Assembly: GCF_964355755.1 (NCBI RefSeq)
Contig: NC_092670.1
Coordinates: 397,001-461,000, forward strand
DNA from: Antedon mediterranea
Lineage: Eukaryota; Echinodermata; Crinoidea; Comatulida; Antedonidae
DNA length: 64,000 bases
Direction of reading: 5' to 3'
Shown: positions 1 through 11,400 of the stretch, one piece after another
How positions within the stretch are numbered: the stretch's first letter is position 1
Layout: each line of letters starts with the position of its first letter
Position numbers and translations under genes: made by a program
Notes under the pieces: generated by a model
Told to the model about the DNA's origin: nothing
The model's database searches: none
What the model saw: only the letters and a program-made list of their open reading frames with translations

Positions 1-26
1 TACATTTTACATAAATTTGGCATTAC

Positions 27-434
27 CTTTTCCGCGTTTCTCCAAATGTTTCACATGCACGTTTTCTCATTTCTGCACCATCAGCCTTTTTCTTCTCTTC
101 ATCTCCTCTTTCCTTTGGTAACATTTCTATATCCTCCTCTTCTTGGATGAATTCTTCAATACTTTCCCTTATTTGCTTTTCCTCATCTGTCTCCTCCACT
201 GCAATTCCACTGGCTGCCTTTTCTTTGTTATTTTTTCCTTTCACCTTATCCATCAAATTAGATATGCGATCTCGCACTGCCCGCCTGTCAACTTTGTATT
301 CACGGGCCTTCATTGCATCAGCAACAGCCTGCCATGCCTTTCCCCGCTCAGTTGTGCCCTTCTTAGACTGAAAAGGTCTAGCCAAGATTACTTCTCCTAT
401 TAGGATCTGATCCTTTTGGTTGTCCCAGATCATG
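27..434 (-). CDS. SANT/Myb-like DNA-binding protein, single exon, partial gene
   Basis: A 136-residue open frame reads on the minus strand. Its N-terminal half has the pattern of a Myb/SANT-like (trihelix-type) domain: an early Trp in WDNQKDQ, a second Trp in ERGKAWQAVADAMK, then KVDRRAVRDRISNLM. A Glu/Lys-rich, probably coiled tail follows (RKRACETFGETRKR). Proteins of this shape are common in cnidarian and echinoderm genomes, often as transposon-associated or domesticated DNA-binding genes. The frame is preceded by a good acceptor (ATTTCAG, exon from 434) and ends at AAAAG|GTAATG, so the TAA at 23-25 may lie inside an intron. I read it as an internal or penultimate exon of a gene that continues off the left edge, or as a transposon-borne exon. 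The first Met is therefore not necessarily the start. The function beyond probable DNA binding is unknown. Confidence 0.55.
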
Positions 435-2220
435 CTGAAATAAATAATAAAATCACATAATTTATGATAGTGTTTTTTAATGTAATATTTTTCTCATCAA
501 TTCAGTGTAGGAGTTTTTAATCTAATGAAGTAATAAATGAAAAAAGCATACTATTATATAATATTATATGTTTTATGCATACAAAAAAAAAGTTTACAAT
601 AATAATATATTAAAATAAATGTAAAAAAGTGAGCACTATTGAATTATCCAAAAAAGATCTAACTAACCGGTTTGTACTCTTTTTTGTGTTAATTTCTTCT
701 GCCTGTTTTGAAAAAAAAATAAATAAAAAATCAAGATAAAAACAATAAAATGTACACAAGCTTATCTACATATATCTTATATTGTATGACAATAAGATAA
801 ATACTTTAAGCTACATTGGCAGGGAGTTGTTATAAATCTAATAAAGTAAACAACTCCTTTGTTTTAAGCAAAGCAGGATTGAATTGAAGATAATTTGATT
901 AGCTAGTTTTTATCAATATTATTGAACTTGTCATTTTCTGTCATCTTTTGAGTAGGGGGTCCTACGTATCTAGACCTCCTATTTGTGCAAGTTGTGTTTA
1001 TTTGTAGGACCGTGTAGGGATAGCCTAAATGCCAGCAGCTAGTGTATCGCAGCTAGGCCCTAGGCTAGTTAGTTCGATTAGGCCACTGGTTTGCCCTCTA
1101 TTATACTACTACTAGCCTAGGCTAGCTAGGCTAGGCCCTAGGCCGAATCTCTAAGCCAATTTTTGTATTTTATATTTGGCATCACTGATCTAGAGCACTA
1201 CATTAATGAACATTCATTTAATATGCTATAGCCTAGTCTATGTTTGATTACATAAAGCTAAAATAACGACTGATTAAACTGCTTTACCTATGACGATACT
1301 GCTTCCATCGTGTCCTTCGTATTAAAATACACAGCTGAATGTTCGTTTCAGACAGGACGCTATTTCTTCTCACTACCGTTCTGAAATTTAGCGGTACGGC
1401 GAGTCTCAAATTTCTGCGCATGCGTAGATCACATTTCGGTTCAAATTACCGTACTGAACTACTTCCGTACTAAAACGAAAGCTCGCTATTAACGCCACTG
1501 GCGCGGAGTAACAGCTCCCTAACGCTAATCCGCGGCATGGTTCGCACACAAAAATATGTACGCCGCGTACATAACTCCACCGTAACTCCGTGAGTCTGAA
1601 CATACCCATAGTATTTTCTGTTTATACTGTGTGTATGTAGTACATTATCAAAACTCGAGTAATTTGTTAACTGTAGTGTAAGTAAAACCAATATTACAAT
1701 TTTCTTGTTATACAATTATTATTTAACCATGTAGGTTTATGTAATGATTTAGTTTGTAACATACAGAACAGCATGTACAGTGTCACACTGTAATGGCCAA
1801 TCAGATTATAAGGGACATACATTATTTTGGATAGCTATTAATAGGTTAGGACTAGCAGTTTACTTTTTCACCTGTTGAACCTGAATGAATGGCATACTGT
1901 TACAGTGTTTTGTTTATAATTATTTTAGTAAGGAATACCTGATTTATAGCAGTTGATGTAAAAGGGTTGCAGTGTTGCGTATGTCTTTATACTTTCCTTA
2001 ATAATAATTAAACAATTATTTAATCAAACTTTATAATCTAGTAATGGGGCATTCCACAGTATTTTTTGTTACGGACAGTACATTTTTGAGAATATAACTA
2101 GACATCTTAGAAATAAAAAAGAATACAAGATTCAAAGTAGAATAAATGTATACATATATGGCCAATGTTAATTATGAAAGTCAAAATAAGAAAAAAGACT
2201 ACAAAAAAATGTTATTATGA
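435..2220. other. AT-rich non-coding stretch
   Basis: No convincing gene or element is visible. Positions 1040-1150 are crowded with AGGCCTA/GCTAGGC-type short palindromes, a compositional trait also seen around 17440-17600 and 51800-52060. Positions 1290-1600 are locally more GC-rich with several CpGs and could hold a promoter or first exon of the minus-strand gene at the left edge, but I see no specific signal. Confidence 0.4.
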
Positions 2221-2374
2221 AAATTTCATGAGTTGCGGATGGGACGGCAAATAGACATGACTTTTAAGAAGGTTTACGTATTATTTCTCCTCATTTAAAA
2301 TTTCATGAGTTGCGGATGGGACGGCAAATAGACATGATTTTTAAGAAGGTTTACGTATTATTTCTCCTCATTTA
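2221..2374. repeat. 77-bp tandem duplication
   Basis: Two adjacent, nearly identical 77-bp copies start with AAATTTCATGAGTTGCGG at 2221 and 2298. They differ at only one or two bases, so the duplication is recent. No coding content. Confidence 0.85.
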
Positions 2375-2934
2375 AAAGAGACTTTAAAATTTGTGTGTAT
2401 TATAGTTGTTTTAGATAACTGAATGTTAATTATACAAATTTAACTGCAAATTTAAATATGATTTATATGTCGTTACGGACAGGAAATTTCTAACGTCGCG
2501 GACAGGATACTTTTGTCCAGGTTAAAAAATTGTATAATTTTGCTATTAAAAAACACTCCGTAAAAATCCCATCCATAAAAAAAAAATCCCATCCATTAAA
2601 AAAAATGTCCCATCTAACATTCAATAAATTTTGCTAGTAATGTTTTTATAATAAAAAATACAAGTTTTAAAAAACATTTGGTTAAATCTATTGCAATTTA
2701 ATATCCTTAGGAGTTGAAAATCAGGATTAAGAATTAAAAATTAAATATCAATTTTGGAGCCATTATTTCAATAAACACAAGTGAGGAAAAACCCCAATAG
2801 AAATGTCTCAGAAGTAACAATTATGAATTTTGAAAGTATTAAATTAATAAACAATTTTAATAAAATACTTATTATGAACAATTGGAGCTTACTGTGAAAT
2901 AAAAATTTAACTATATTTACTGTATGGGGGACCC
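2375..2934. other. AT-rich non-coding stretch
   Basis: No gene is visible. Short reiterated phrases (TCCCATCCAT with A-runs near 2565-2620) suggest an old transposon remnant, but I could not find paired termini. Confidence 0.35.
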
Positions 2935-3279
2935 CGACCAAAAAATGATGTTTTAGTCCCAAAAAAATTAGTTAACACTGCAGTAGAAATTTAATATTTT
3001 TTTTTACATTGATATACCAAGTGGGTCGTACATTACATGGTTCAATCACTTTTATGTTGGTTCAGTGGGGTTTGCTATGTTTTTGTGGAGGTTTGCGGGG
3101 TTTAGCAATTATTTTTGACCAAAAAATGATGTTTTACCCCAAAAATAAGTAGTTAACAGAAATTTAATTTTTTTTTTACATGGATATACCCGGTGAGTCG
3201 TACACTACATGATTCAATCACTTTTATGTTGGTTCGGTGGGGTTTGCTATGTTTTTTTAGGGGTTTGCGGGGTTTAGCA
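2935..3279. repeat. Diverged tandem duplication, about 180 bp x 2
   Basis: Both copies contain ACCAAAAAATGATGTTTTA, then GATATACC, GGGTCGTACA or GAGTCGTACA, ATGTTGGTTC and TTTGCGGGGTTTAGCAAT in the same order (about 2937-3116 and 3117-3279). The foldback element begins just after the end of the second copy. Confidence 0.75.
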
Positions 3280-3282
3280 ATA

Positions 3283-6200
3283 TAGTCCAGTCAAAAATCA
3301 CCCTCACCATGGTATAAGAACGTACCCTACTCATGTCGTATTATTGTGTACAGCGAATGCGACGAAGCGTGACTGAAATTACGAGACGCTGTTAGCGCCC
3401 GTTGAAAAAAGCATTAACAAAGCTAAAAACCTACAAAATTAATAGTTTATACAATAATTTAAATATAGTTTACAATAAATTGTATAATAAAATACATAAC
3501 TTATAAAGAAAACCCAAGTATAAACTAAAATATTTACAAATATGTGTTTAAAAATGTACAAATCAAAATGGCCTTCCATAAAATAAAGTGCGCCCTCACG
3601 CGTCATACTTTTATCGGACTTGTATGGATGGTATATATATTGTACACGGCATTAATATACGAAACCCGATGCGGTTTGTTAGTTATTGCCTTTTTTTACG
3701 CAAGAGGCAGAATATTTTATTTTCACAAATTTATTTATATTTTTTATCATGGAAAAACGGATTGTATATATTTAAACACATGGATTAAGTGTATATTTGT
3801 ATATATCTGCTGAAGCGTAATGATCTACTAGTTCTGCTGGTTTTATTTTGGAAATTCTTTTTTTTTCACAGCATTAGGCTTACTTGCGTGGATATCACAA
3901 TGCATTGCATATTTTGAACTATCATTCGCGATTATAATCTTAATTAGAGTAAGAACCAATTATTTAAGGATAATCCATTTCACGTAGGCCTATACGAAAG
4001 ATACTACCTCAAATAGACCTACTTTTCACTTTCCAACAATTATTAAGAGCGTATCAAAGGGCTGGTTGGCATTCGTCTGAATCAACATTTTACATTTTCC
4101 CCTTTCACCCGCCGCCACCCACCGATGCCCCACTGCCAATGGGGAGGAGGAGCCGGTTTGATCCTCTCTGAATCCGTCTGGCCTTCACACATCGTACCGA
4201 TGTGTGAAGTTTGAGCCAATAAAACGTCATTCATGACGATTCTTTAAGTTCGAAGTCGTCTTCCAGAATTCAAAGCATTCTAAAGTTAAAGTGTTTTTCC
4301 ACTAAATAAAAGAGAGTGAGAATGTTGGAGTGTGATGTAAGATTCGCGAGAAACTACATACTGTATTACCCAATTCTCCTTTGTTAAAGACGTGACGTAT
4401 TAAATACTTTCTAATATAAAGTTTTTTGGTGGAGAGTAGTCCTACAATGATAATTATTATTGGACATTTTATACAAAAAAGCATGTCATAAACAATCAGT
4501 TCACCTCCACGGCCTGAAAGTTCTCACTTGGGACAAAAAAGTAAAGTCCAGAACAAAAGTTTTATATGCATTTATTTCAAATATTGTTATCCGCCGAGTC
4601 CGACGCATTTTAATGCATTTAAATAATATTTAAAAAGCTTGGGAGAAAACAGTAGTTTAATTTGTTGGCTTATTCAAATGCTTAGAAATGACGTTTTAAA
4701 CCTAAAAGAGGCTATTTTCCTCAAAAGTGAAGATGAAAAGAATAAAACAGTTATCCGTCAGACGTCTTCGAACATAAAGAATCTTCGGTGGCAGGATTAC
4801 ATTTTCTAAAACACGAAATTGTTTTACACATCATACTCATACGATATGGATCATGATGCCAATATTCAATTCAAAGAAACTTAAAACTAACAATCACAAG
4901 GATTAACTTTGTTGCTAACCGGGCAATGAGAAAATATTTCAGACGACTTTATTAATTTAAATCCTTATTATATTGTATACGCGAAATGGACTATCATTTA
5001 AAAATGATTCTTACTCAAGGGCCCTGTTTCTGCTGCCAATCCCAAATATACCGTATAAATATACCGTATATATACCGTATATGAAATTCGTGCACCGTTT
5101 CCGCTGCACATACTTCGTGGGTGGGCTGTAAAAAAAGTTGGCTTTCATATACCCAAAATGCATTTTGTGAGACGGAAGTATGGATTGACCTAGAGTCTCG
5201 TGTAGTGAGGTTACATGACAAAAACAAAACAATGATGGTTTCTCAAAACGTCTTAGCATTGCTTTCTATTTTAAATCTAATGATCAGAAGTGGCAACGAA
5301 TTTACATCGCACAAACAATCTAGAAATGTAGAATGGGCATTGACTACATTTATGCAAAGAATACGACGGCGTTTGCCGATAACTTTGGCGTTATTAAGTC
5401 TACCACAAATTCTGCTTTTATTTTGTTTGAGATACTTTTGTAAATCTCGGTATCTCTTCTGTTGCCATGTAGTCTCCCCCCAACTTTCGCTTCTCCCCAC
5501 AATTGAATTGCAAAAATAGTTATTTCTTCAGTCCACAGTGATATTTTGATCTGTTGCTTGCTTATTATACACGTGTGTGTCAATGTAGCAGAAAAACCAA
5601 ACAAACGCATCACGCTCTGTTAGTTTTTGACCTCGTGTCATGGGCCGGGTCACATATACGGTATATTTTGAGTGCAGCAGAAACGGGGTACGAAATATAC
5701 GGTATATTTTGGAATATACCGTATAATATCCACAAACGATGGGGATATTTATGCGGTATATATACCGCATATATATACGGTATATTTTTTATGAGACCCA
5801 TTTCTGCTGCCAAAAAATATACCGTATATAAAATATACCGTATATATACGGTATATTTTTGGCAGCAGAAACGGGGCCAAGTTAACATTGACTATAATCG
5901 CGAATAAACAATGCATTGCGATATCCGCGCAAATAATGCTGTGAAAAAAAGAATGTCCAGAATTAGGCTAACCAGATAACTAGGAGATCATTACGCTTTA
6001 GCAGATACAATACGGCGCTTCACTTAATCCATCATGATGGTAGACTGGAGGTTGTAATGTAATGTGTTTAAATATATACAATCCTTTTTTTCCGTGATAA
6101 AAACTAGAAATATATTTGTGAAAATATAATATTCTGCCTCTTGCAGAGGCAATAACTTACAAACCGCATCGGGTTTCGTATATTAATGCCTTGTATACCA

Positions 6201-6670
6201 TCCATACAAGTCCGATAAAAGTATGACGCGTGAGGGCGCACTTTATTTTATGAAAGGCCATTTTGATTTGTACATTTTTAAACACATATTACTGTATCTG
6301 TAAATATTTTAGTTTATACTTGGGTTTTCTTTATATGTTATGTATTTTATTATACAATTTATTGTAAACTATATTATTTAAATTATTGTATAAACTATTA
6401 ATTTTGTAGGTTTTTAGCTTTGTTAATGCATTTTTCAACGGGCGCTAACGGCGTCTCGTAATTTCAGTCACGCTTCGTCGTATTCGCTGTACACAATAAT
6501 ACGACATGAGGCGGTTATAAATTGGGTATAAAAGTCTAATTTTCTCGTAAAATCCCAAGTTTTGCAAGACGCAACATCAAGAAATGTTATTACCTACAGT
6601 ATATACATAGAACCTACGGATGAAATTTTATTAGGGTACGTTGTGGTGAGGGTGATTTTTGACTGGACTA
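3283..6670. mobile_element. Foldback transposable element with long inverted arms
   Basis: The outer ends are inverted copies: TAGTCCAGTCAAAAATCACC at 3283 and its complement ending at 6670, flanked by ATA at 3280-3282 and 6671-6673 (possible 3-bp target duplication). Inverted similarity continues inward for roughly 650-780 bp: left arm to about 3945, right arm from about 5885. The arms carry indels, including about 125 extra bases near 6505-6635 in the right arm. The loop 3946-5884 holds no recognisable transposase, so the element is probably non-autonomous. A DNA transposon of unknown superfamily is the best reading. Confidence 0.8.
5020..5878. mobile_element. Nested palindromic MITE-like element (CCGTATATATACGG type)
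   Basis: The terminal inverted repeats are GGCCCTGTTTCTGCTGCC at 5020 and the complement of GGCCCCGTTTCTGCTGCC ending at 5878. The flanks share AAG (5017-5019 and 5879-5881), a possible 3-bp target duplication. The subterminal regions are dense in self-complementary ATACCGTATATATACGGTAT blocks at both ends. A partial internal terminus near 5640-5690 (GTGCAGCAGAAACGGGG) suggests a further nested copy. No transposase frame is convincing. It sits exactly against the inner end of the right arm of the foldback element. Confidence 0.7.
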
Positions 6671-6879
6671 ATACCCCTAAAAAACGTACTGTTGGAATGG
6701 GACTTTAAACCGAAATTGTGTCGTGTCCAGATTTCACATTTCACACCTAATTCATTAACCCGGAAAGTGTCACTGGTTGCTTGTATTTACACTGCAAAAT
6801 ACCAACCAGTGTAAATATTCTAGATTAATCGAAATATCTTCCTCTCGCGGATGAAGAGACACCCCAGTTTAACAGGACA

Positions 6880-8266
6880 AATGTCAAATGGTTTATTTAC
6901 GGGTATGGTTTTACTCGATGTCCAAAAGGCCTTTGACTCGGTCAATCATGATATTTTGTGTAAAAAACTTAAGTATCTAGGATGCCGGTCTATCGGTTGA
7001 TTTCAAGCGTACCTGTCTGGGCGAAATCAGATTGTCGATATTAAAGGCACCAAATCGGACTCTATTGAGATTGGATGTGGAGTCCCCCAGGGTAGCCTTT
7101 TGGGTCGATCCTCTCTTGTTTCTTATTTACGTGAACGACCTACCATCTAGTATCGAAAGTGATTGTAAAGTTGTTTTGTACGCTGACGATTGTGCAATTT
7201 TTTACTCCCATAAAGATCCAATCTCAATCCAATCTAAACTCCAAACCAATCTCGTATCATGCAATAATTGGCTGATCGACAATCAACTTTTGCTTCATAT
7301 GGGTAAGACCGAATGCATCTTGTTTGGTTCTAAACGTAGATTAAGCAAAGTAAACGAATTCAATATAGATTGCTTTGGAACGACTATAAATGGATCAAAG
7401 TCTATCAAATATCTAGGTATTGAGATTGACCAAAATGTATCAGGTGGCGTCATTGCCCGCTCTGTTATAAACAAAGCAAACGGCAGACTGAAATTTCTGT
7501 ACCGCCAATCATCATTTCTTAATTCACATTGTCGCAAAATTCTTAGTTTTGCTTTAATCCAACCGATGTTCGATTATTCGGTTTGCTCATGGTCTTCTAC
7601 GGTAAATAAAAATTTAAAATCAAAATTACAAACGACTCAAAACAAAATGGTTCGTTTTATAAAAAAGTTAGGTCCCCGATCACATATTGGTCAATCTCAG
7701 CTAAACGACGTTGGTATGTTAAAAGTCCAAGATTGCGTCAAATTTCTTAGAGTCTGTCATGTTTTTAAAATATATAATCATTGTTGTCCACCTTATTTAT
7801 GCAATCGTTTTATTAGAATTTCAGAAAGTCATAATTACAATACTAGGGGATGCAATTTTAATTTTAGAATTCCAACTATCAAGCCAATGGCACATGTGAC
7901 CTTTTTTTACAATGCTATTAAGGAATGGAATAACTTACCAATTAACATTAAGGAATCACAAACTGTTTGTTGTTTTAAAAGTAAAGTTAAAAAGTATCTA
8001 CAGGAACGTACACTAGCACTAGAAACTATTTAATAAGCGCTTCTTCTATTTTTGATAGTCCCTTTTGCTGTTTTTTTTGTAATTTTTATATGTTTCATTG
8101 TATGTCTTTTTGATGTTCTTTCAAAGGACCTCATTGGAAACAAGTCCGTAGAGGACTTTTATGAGTTATCCTTGGCATCCTTGTTTTATTCTTGGTTTTT
8201 TATATTTGCTATTTTTAATTGTATGTCTGTGATTTTTTATGTACTGATGCCGAAATAAATCAAGTC
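6880..8266 (+). pseudogene. Decayed, 5'-truncated non-LTR retrotransposon (reverse transcriptase)
   Basis: Translation from about 6890 gives LLDVQKAFDSVNHDIL, a stop codon (TGA near 6999), then GVPQGSLLG at 7080-7105. After a frame change comes FLIYVNDLPSS and the catalytic YADD at about 7180. The C-terminal connection follows, with SIKYLGIEID and the SYNTRG-like phrase NYNTRGCNF, to the stop at 8031-8033. These are blocks of a CR1/L2/Jockey-group reverse transcriptase. The in-frame stop and at least one frameshift make it non-functional, and the endonuclease half is missing. A 3' UTR runs to about 8266. Confidence 0.85.
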
Positions 8267-8497
8267 AAAATCAGACAAAATGCTACTTACGTTGTTATTT
8301 GTCCTAGGCCTACTGTAAATTCAAACTATATTTTCAAGTGATATTTATATTTACATACTTTTGTACAGAATTTTAATTTCAGTGTATTTTATTTATGATT
8401 GGTGGGTTATTTCTTTTTTTCAGTGACTTCTGGAAAGTGTACGAATACCCAGTGGTGGACAGGTCAGACTTACAGTACTTAATGCCATTACATAATA

Positions 8498-11400
8498 ATG
8501 AATCTATACAAATGTGAACATTGTGGAGATAAACTTGTGTTAAATGATTTGAAGATACATTTGGGGATGCATATGCAGACTAAGAATGAACTACTCAATG
8601 ATGACAATGATTTCAAGCTGAACGTTCAAACACACCAGGAGTTTAAACTTCTTCGATGTCAAGTGAAGGTTGTGAGACTTTGCCTAGATTTAAATAGTGG
8701 ATGGAGCAGACATTTGGGAGAGTACACAGGAGAGACACCATATGAATGTGAACATTGTGGGAAGAACTTCAAACAGAGTGAAAATTTGATAAATCATTTG
8801 AAAATACACACAGGAGAGACACCATATGAATGTGAACATTGTGGAAAGAAATTCAACCAGAGTGAAAATTTGATAAATCATTTGAAAATACACAGAGGAG
8901 AGACACCATATGAATGTGAACATTGTGGAAAGAAATTCAACCAGAGTGAAAATTTGATAAATCATTTGAAAATACACAGAGGAGAGACACCATATGAATG
9001 TGAACATTGTGGAAAGAAATTCAAACATAATGACGATATGAAAAAACATTTGAAAATACACACAGAAGAGACACCGAATGAATGTGAACATTGTGGGAAG
9101 AAATTCAAAGAGAGTGATGATTTGATAAATCATTTGAAAATACACACAGGAGAAACACCATATGAATGTGAACATTGTGGAAAGAAATTCAAACATAATG
9201 ACAATCTGAAAAAACATTTGAAAATACACACAGAAGAGACACCGAATGAATGTGAACATTGTGGGAAGAAATTCAAAGAGAGTGATGATTTGATAAATCA
9301 TTTGAAAATACACACAGGAGAGACACCATATGAATGTGAACATTGTGGAAAGAAATTAAAACATAATGACAATCTGAAAAAACATTTGAAAATACACACA
9401 GAAGAGACACCGAATGAATGTGAACATTGTGGGAAGAAATTCAAAGAGAGTGATGATTTGATAAATCATTTGAAAATACACACAGGAGAAACACCATATG
9501 AATGTGAACATTGTGGAAAGAAATTCAAACATAATGACAATCTGAAAAAACATTTGAAAATACACACAGAAGAGACACCGAATGAATGTGAACATTGTGG
9601 GAAGAAATTAAAAGAGAGTGATGATTTGATAAATCATATGAGAATACACACAGGAGAGACACCATATGAATGTGAACATTGTGGAAAGAAATTCAAAGAG
9701 AGTGATGATTTGATAAATCATTTGAAAATACACACAGGAGAGACACCATATGAATGTGAACATTGTGGAAAGAAATTCAAACATAATGACGATCTGAAAA
9801 AACATTTGAAAATACACAAAGGAGAGAGACCATATGAATGTGAACATTGTGGAAAGAAATTTAAACAAAAAAGGAATTTGAGAAGCCATTTGCGAATACA
9901 CACAGGAGAGACACCATATGAATGTGAACATTGTGGAAAGAAATTTAAAAATAAAGGGAATTTTAAAAAACACATGAGAATACACACAGGAGAGACACCA
10001 TATGAATGTGAACATTGTGGAAAGAAATTCAACCAGAATGAAAATTTAAGAAGACATATGAGAATACACACAGGAGAGACACCATATGAATGTGAACATT
10101 GTGAGAAGAAATTCAACCAGATTGCATATTTGAGAAGCCATATGAGAATACACACAGGAGAGACACCATATGAATGTGAACATTGTGGGAAGAAATTCAA
10201 ACAGAATGGGAGTTTGAAAAAACATTTGAGAATACACACAGGAGAGACACCATATGAATGTGAACATTGTGGGAAGAAATTCAAACAGAATGAAAATTTA
10301 AGAAAACATATGAGAATACACACAGGAGAGACACCATATGAATGTGAACATTGTGGAAAGAAATTCAACCAGAATGAAAATTTAAGAAGACATATGAGAA
10401 TACACACAGGAGAGACACCATATGAATGTGAACATTGTGAGAAGAAATTCAACCAGATTGCATATTTGAGAAGCCATATGAGAATACACACAGGAGAGAC
10501 ACCATATGAATGTGAACATTGTGGGAAGAAATTCAAACAGAATGGGAGTTTGAAAAAACATTTGAGAATACACACAGGAGAGACACCATATGAATGTAAA
10601 CATTGTGGGAAGAAATTCAAACAGAATGAAAATTTAAGAAAACATATGAGAATACACACAGGAGAGACACCATATGAATGTGAACATTGTGGGAAGAAAT
10701 TCAAACAGAATGGGAGTTTGAAAAAACATTTGAGAATACACACAGGAGAGACACCATATGAATGTGAACATTGTGGGAAGAAATTTAAACATAAAGTAAA
10801 TTTGAGAAGCCATTTGCGAATACACACAGGAGAGACACCATATGAATGTGAACATTGTGGGAAGAAATTCAAACAGAATGGGAGTTTGAAAAAACATTTG
10901 AGAATACACACAGGAGAGACACCATATGAATGTGAACATTGTGGGAAGAAATTCAAACAGAATGAAAATTTAAGAAAACATATGAGAATACACACAGGAG
11001 AGACACCATATGAATGTGAACATTGTGGAAAGAAATTTAAACATAAAGTAAATTTGAGAAGCCATTTGCGAATGCACACAGGAGAGACACCATATGAATG
11101 TGAACATTGTGGGAAGAAATTCAAACATAAAGGGAATTTGAGAAGCCATTTGCGAATACACACAGGAGAGACACCATATGAATGTGAACATTGTGGGAAG
11201 AAATTTAAACAGAATGGGAATTTTAAAAAACAAATGAGAATACACACAGGAGAGACACCATATGAATGTGAACATTGTGGAAAGAAATTCAACCAGAATG
11301 TAAATTTAAGAAGACATATGAGAATACACACAGGAGAGACGCCATATGAATGTGAACATTGTGGAAAGAAATTCAAACAGAATGAAAATTTAAGAAAACA

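Noticed and set aside
5121-5519. 132-codon plus-strand frame
   Set aside because: It lies inside the nested MITE-like element, shows no domain and overlaps minus-strand frames of similar length.
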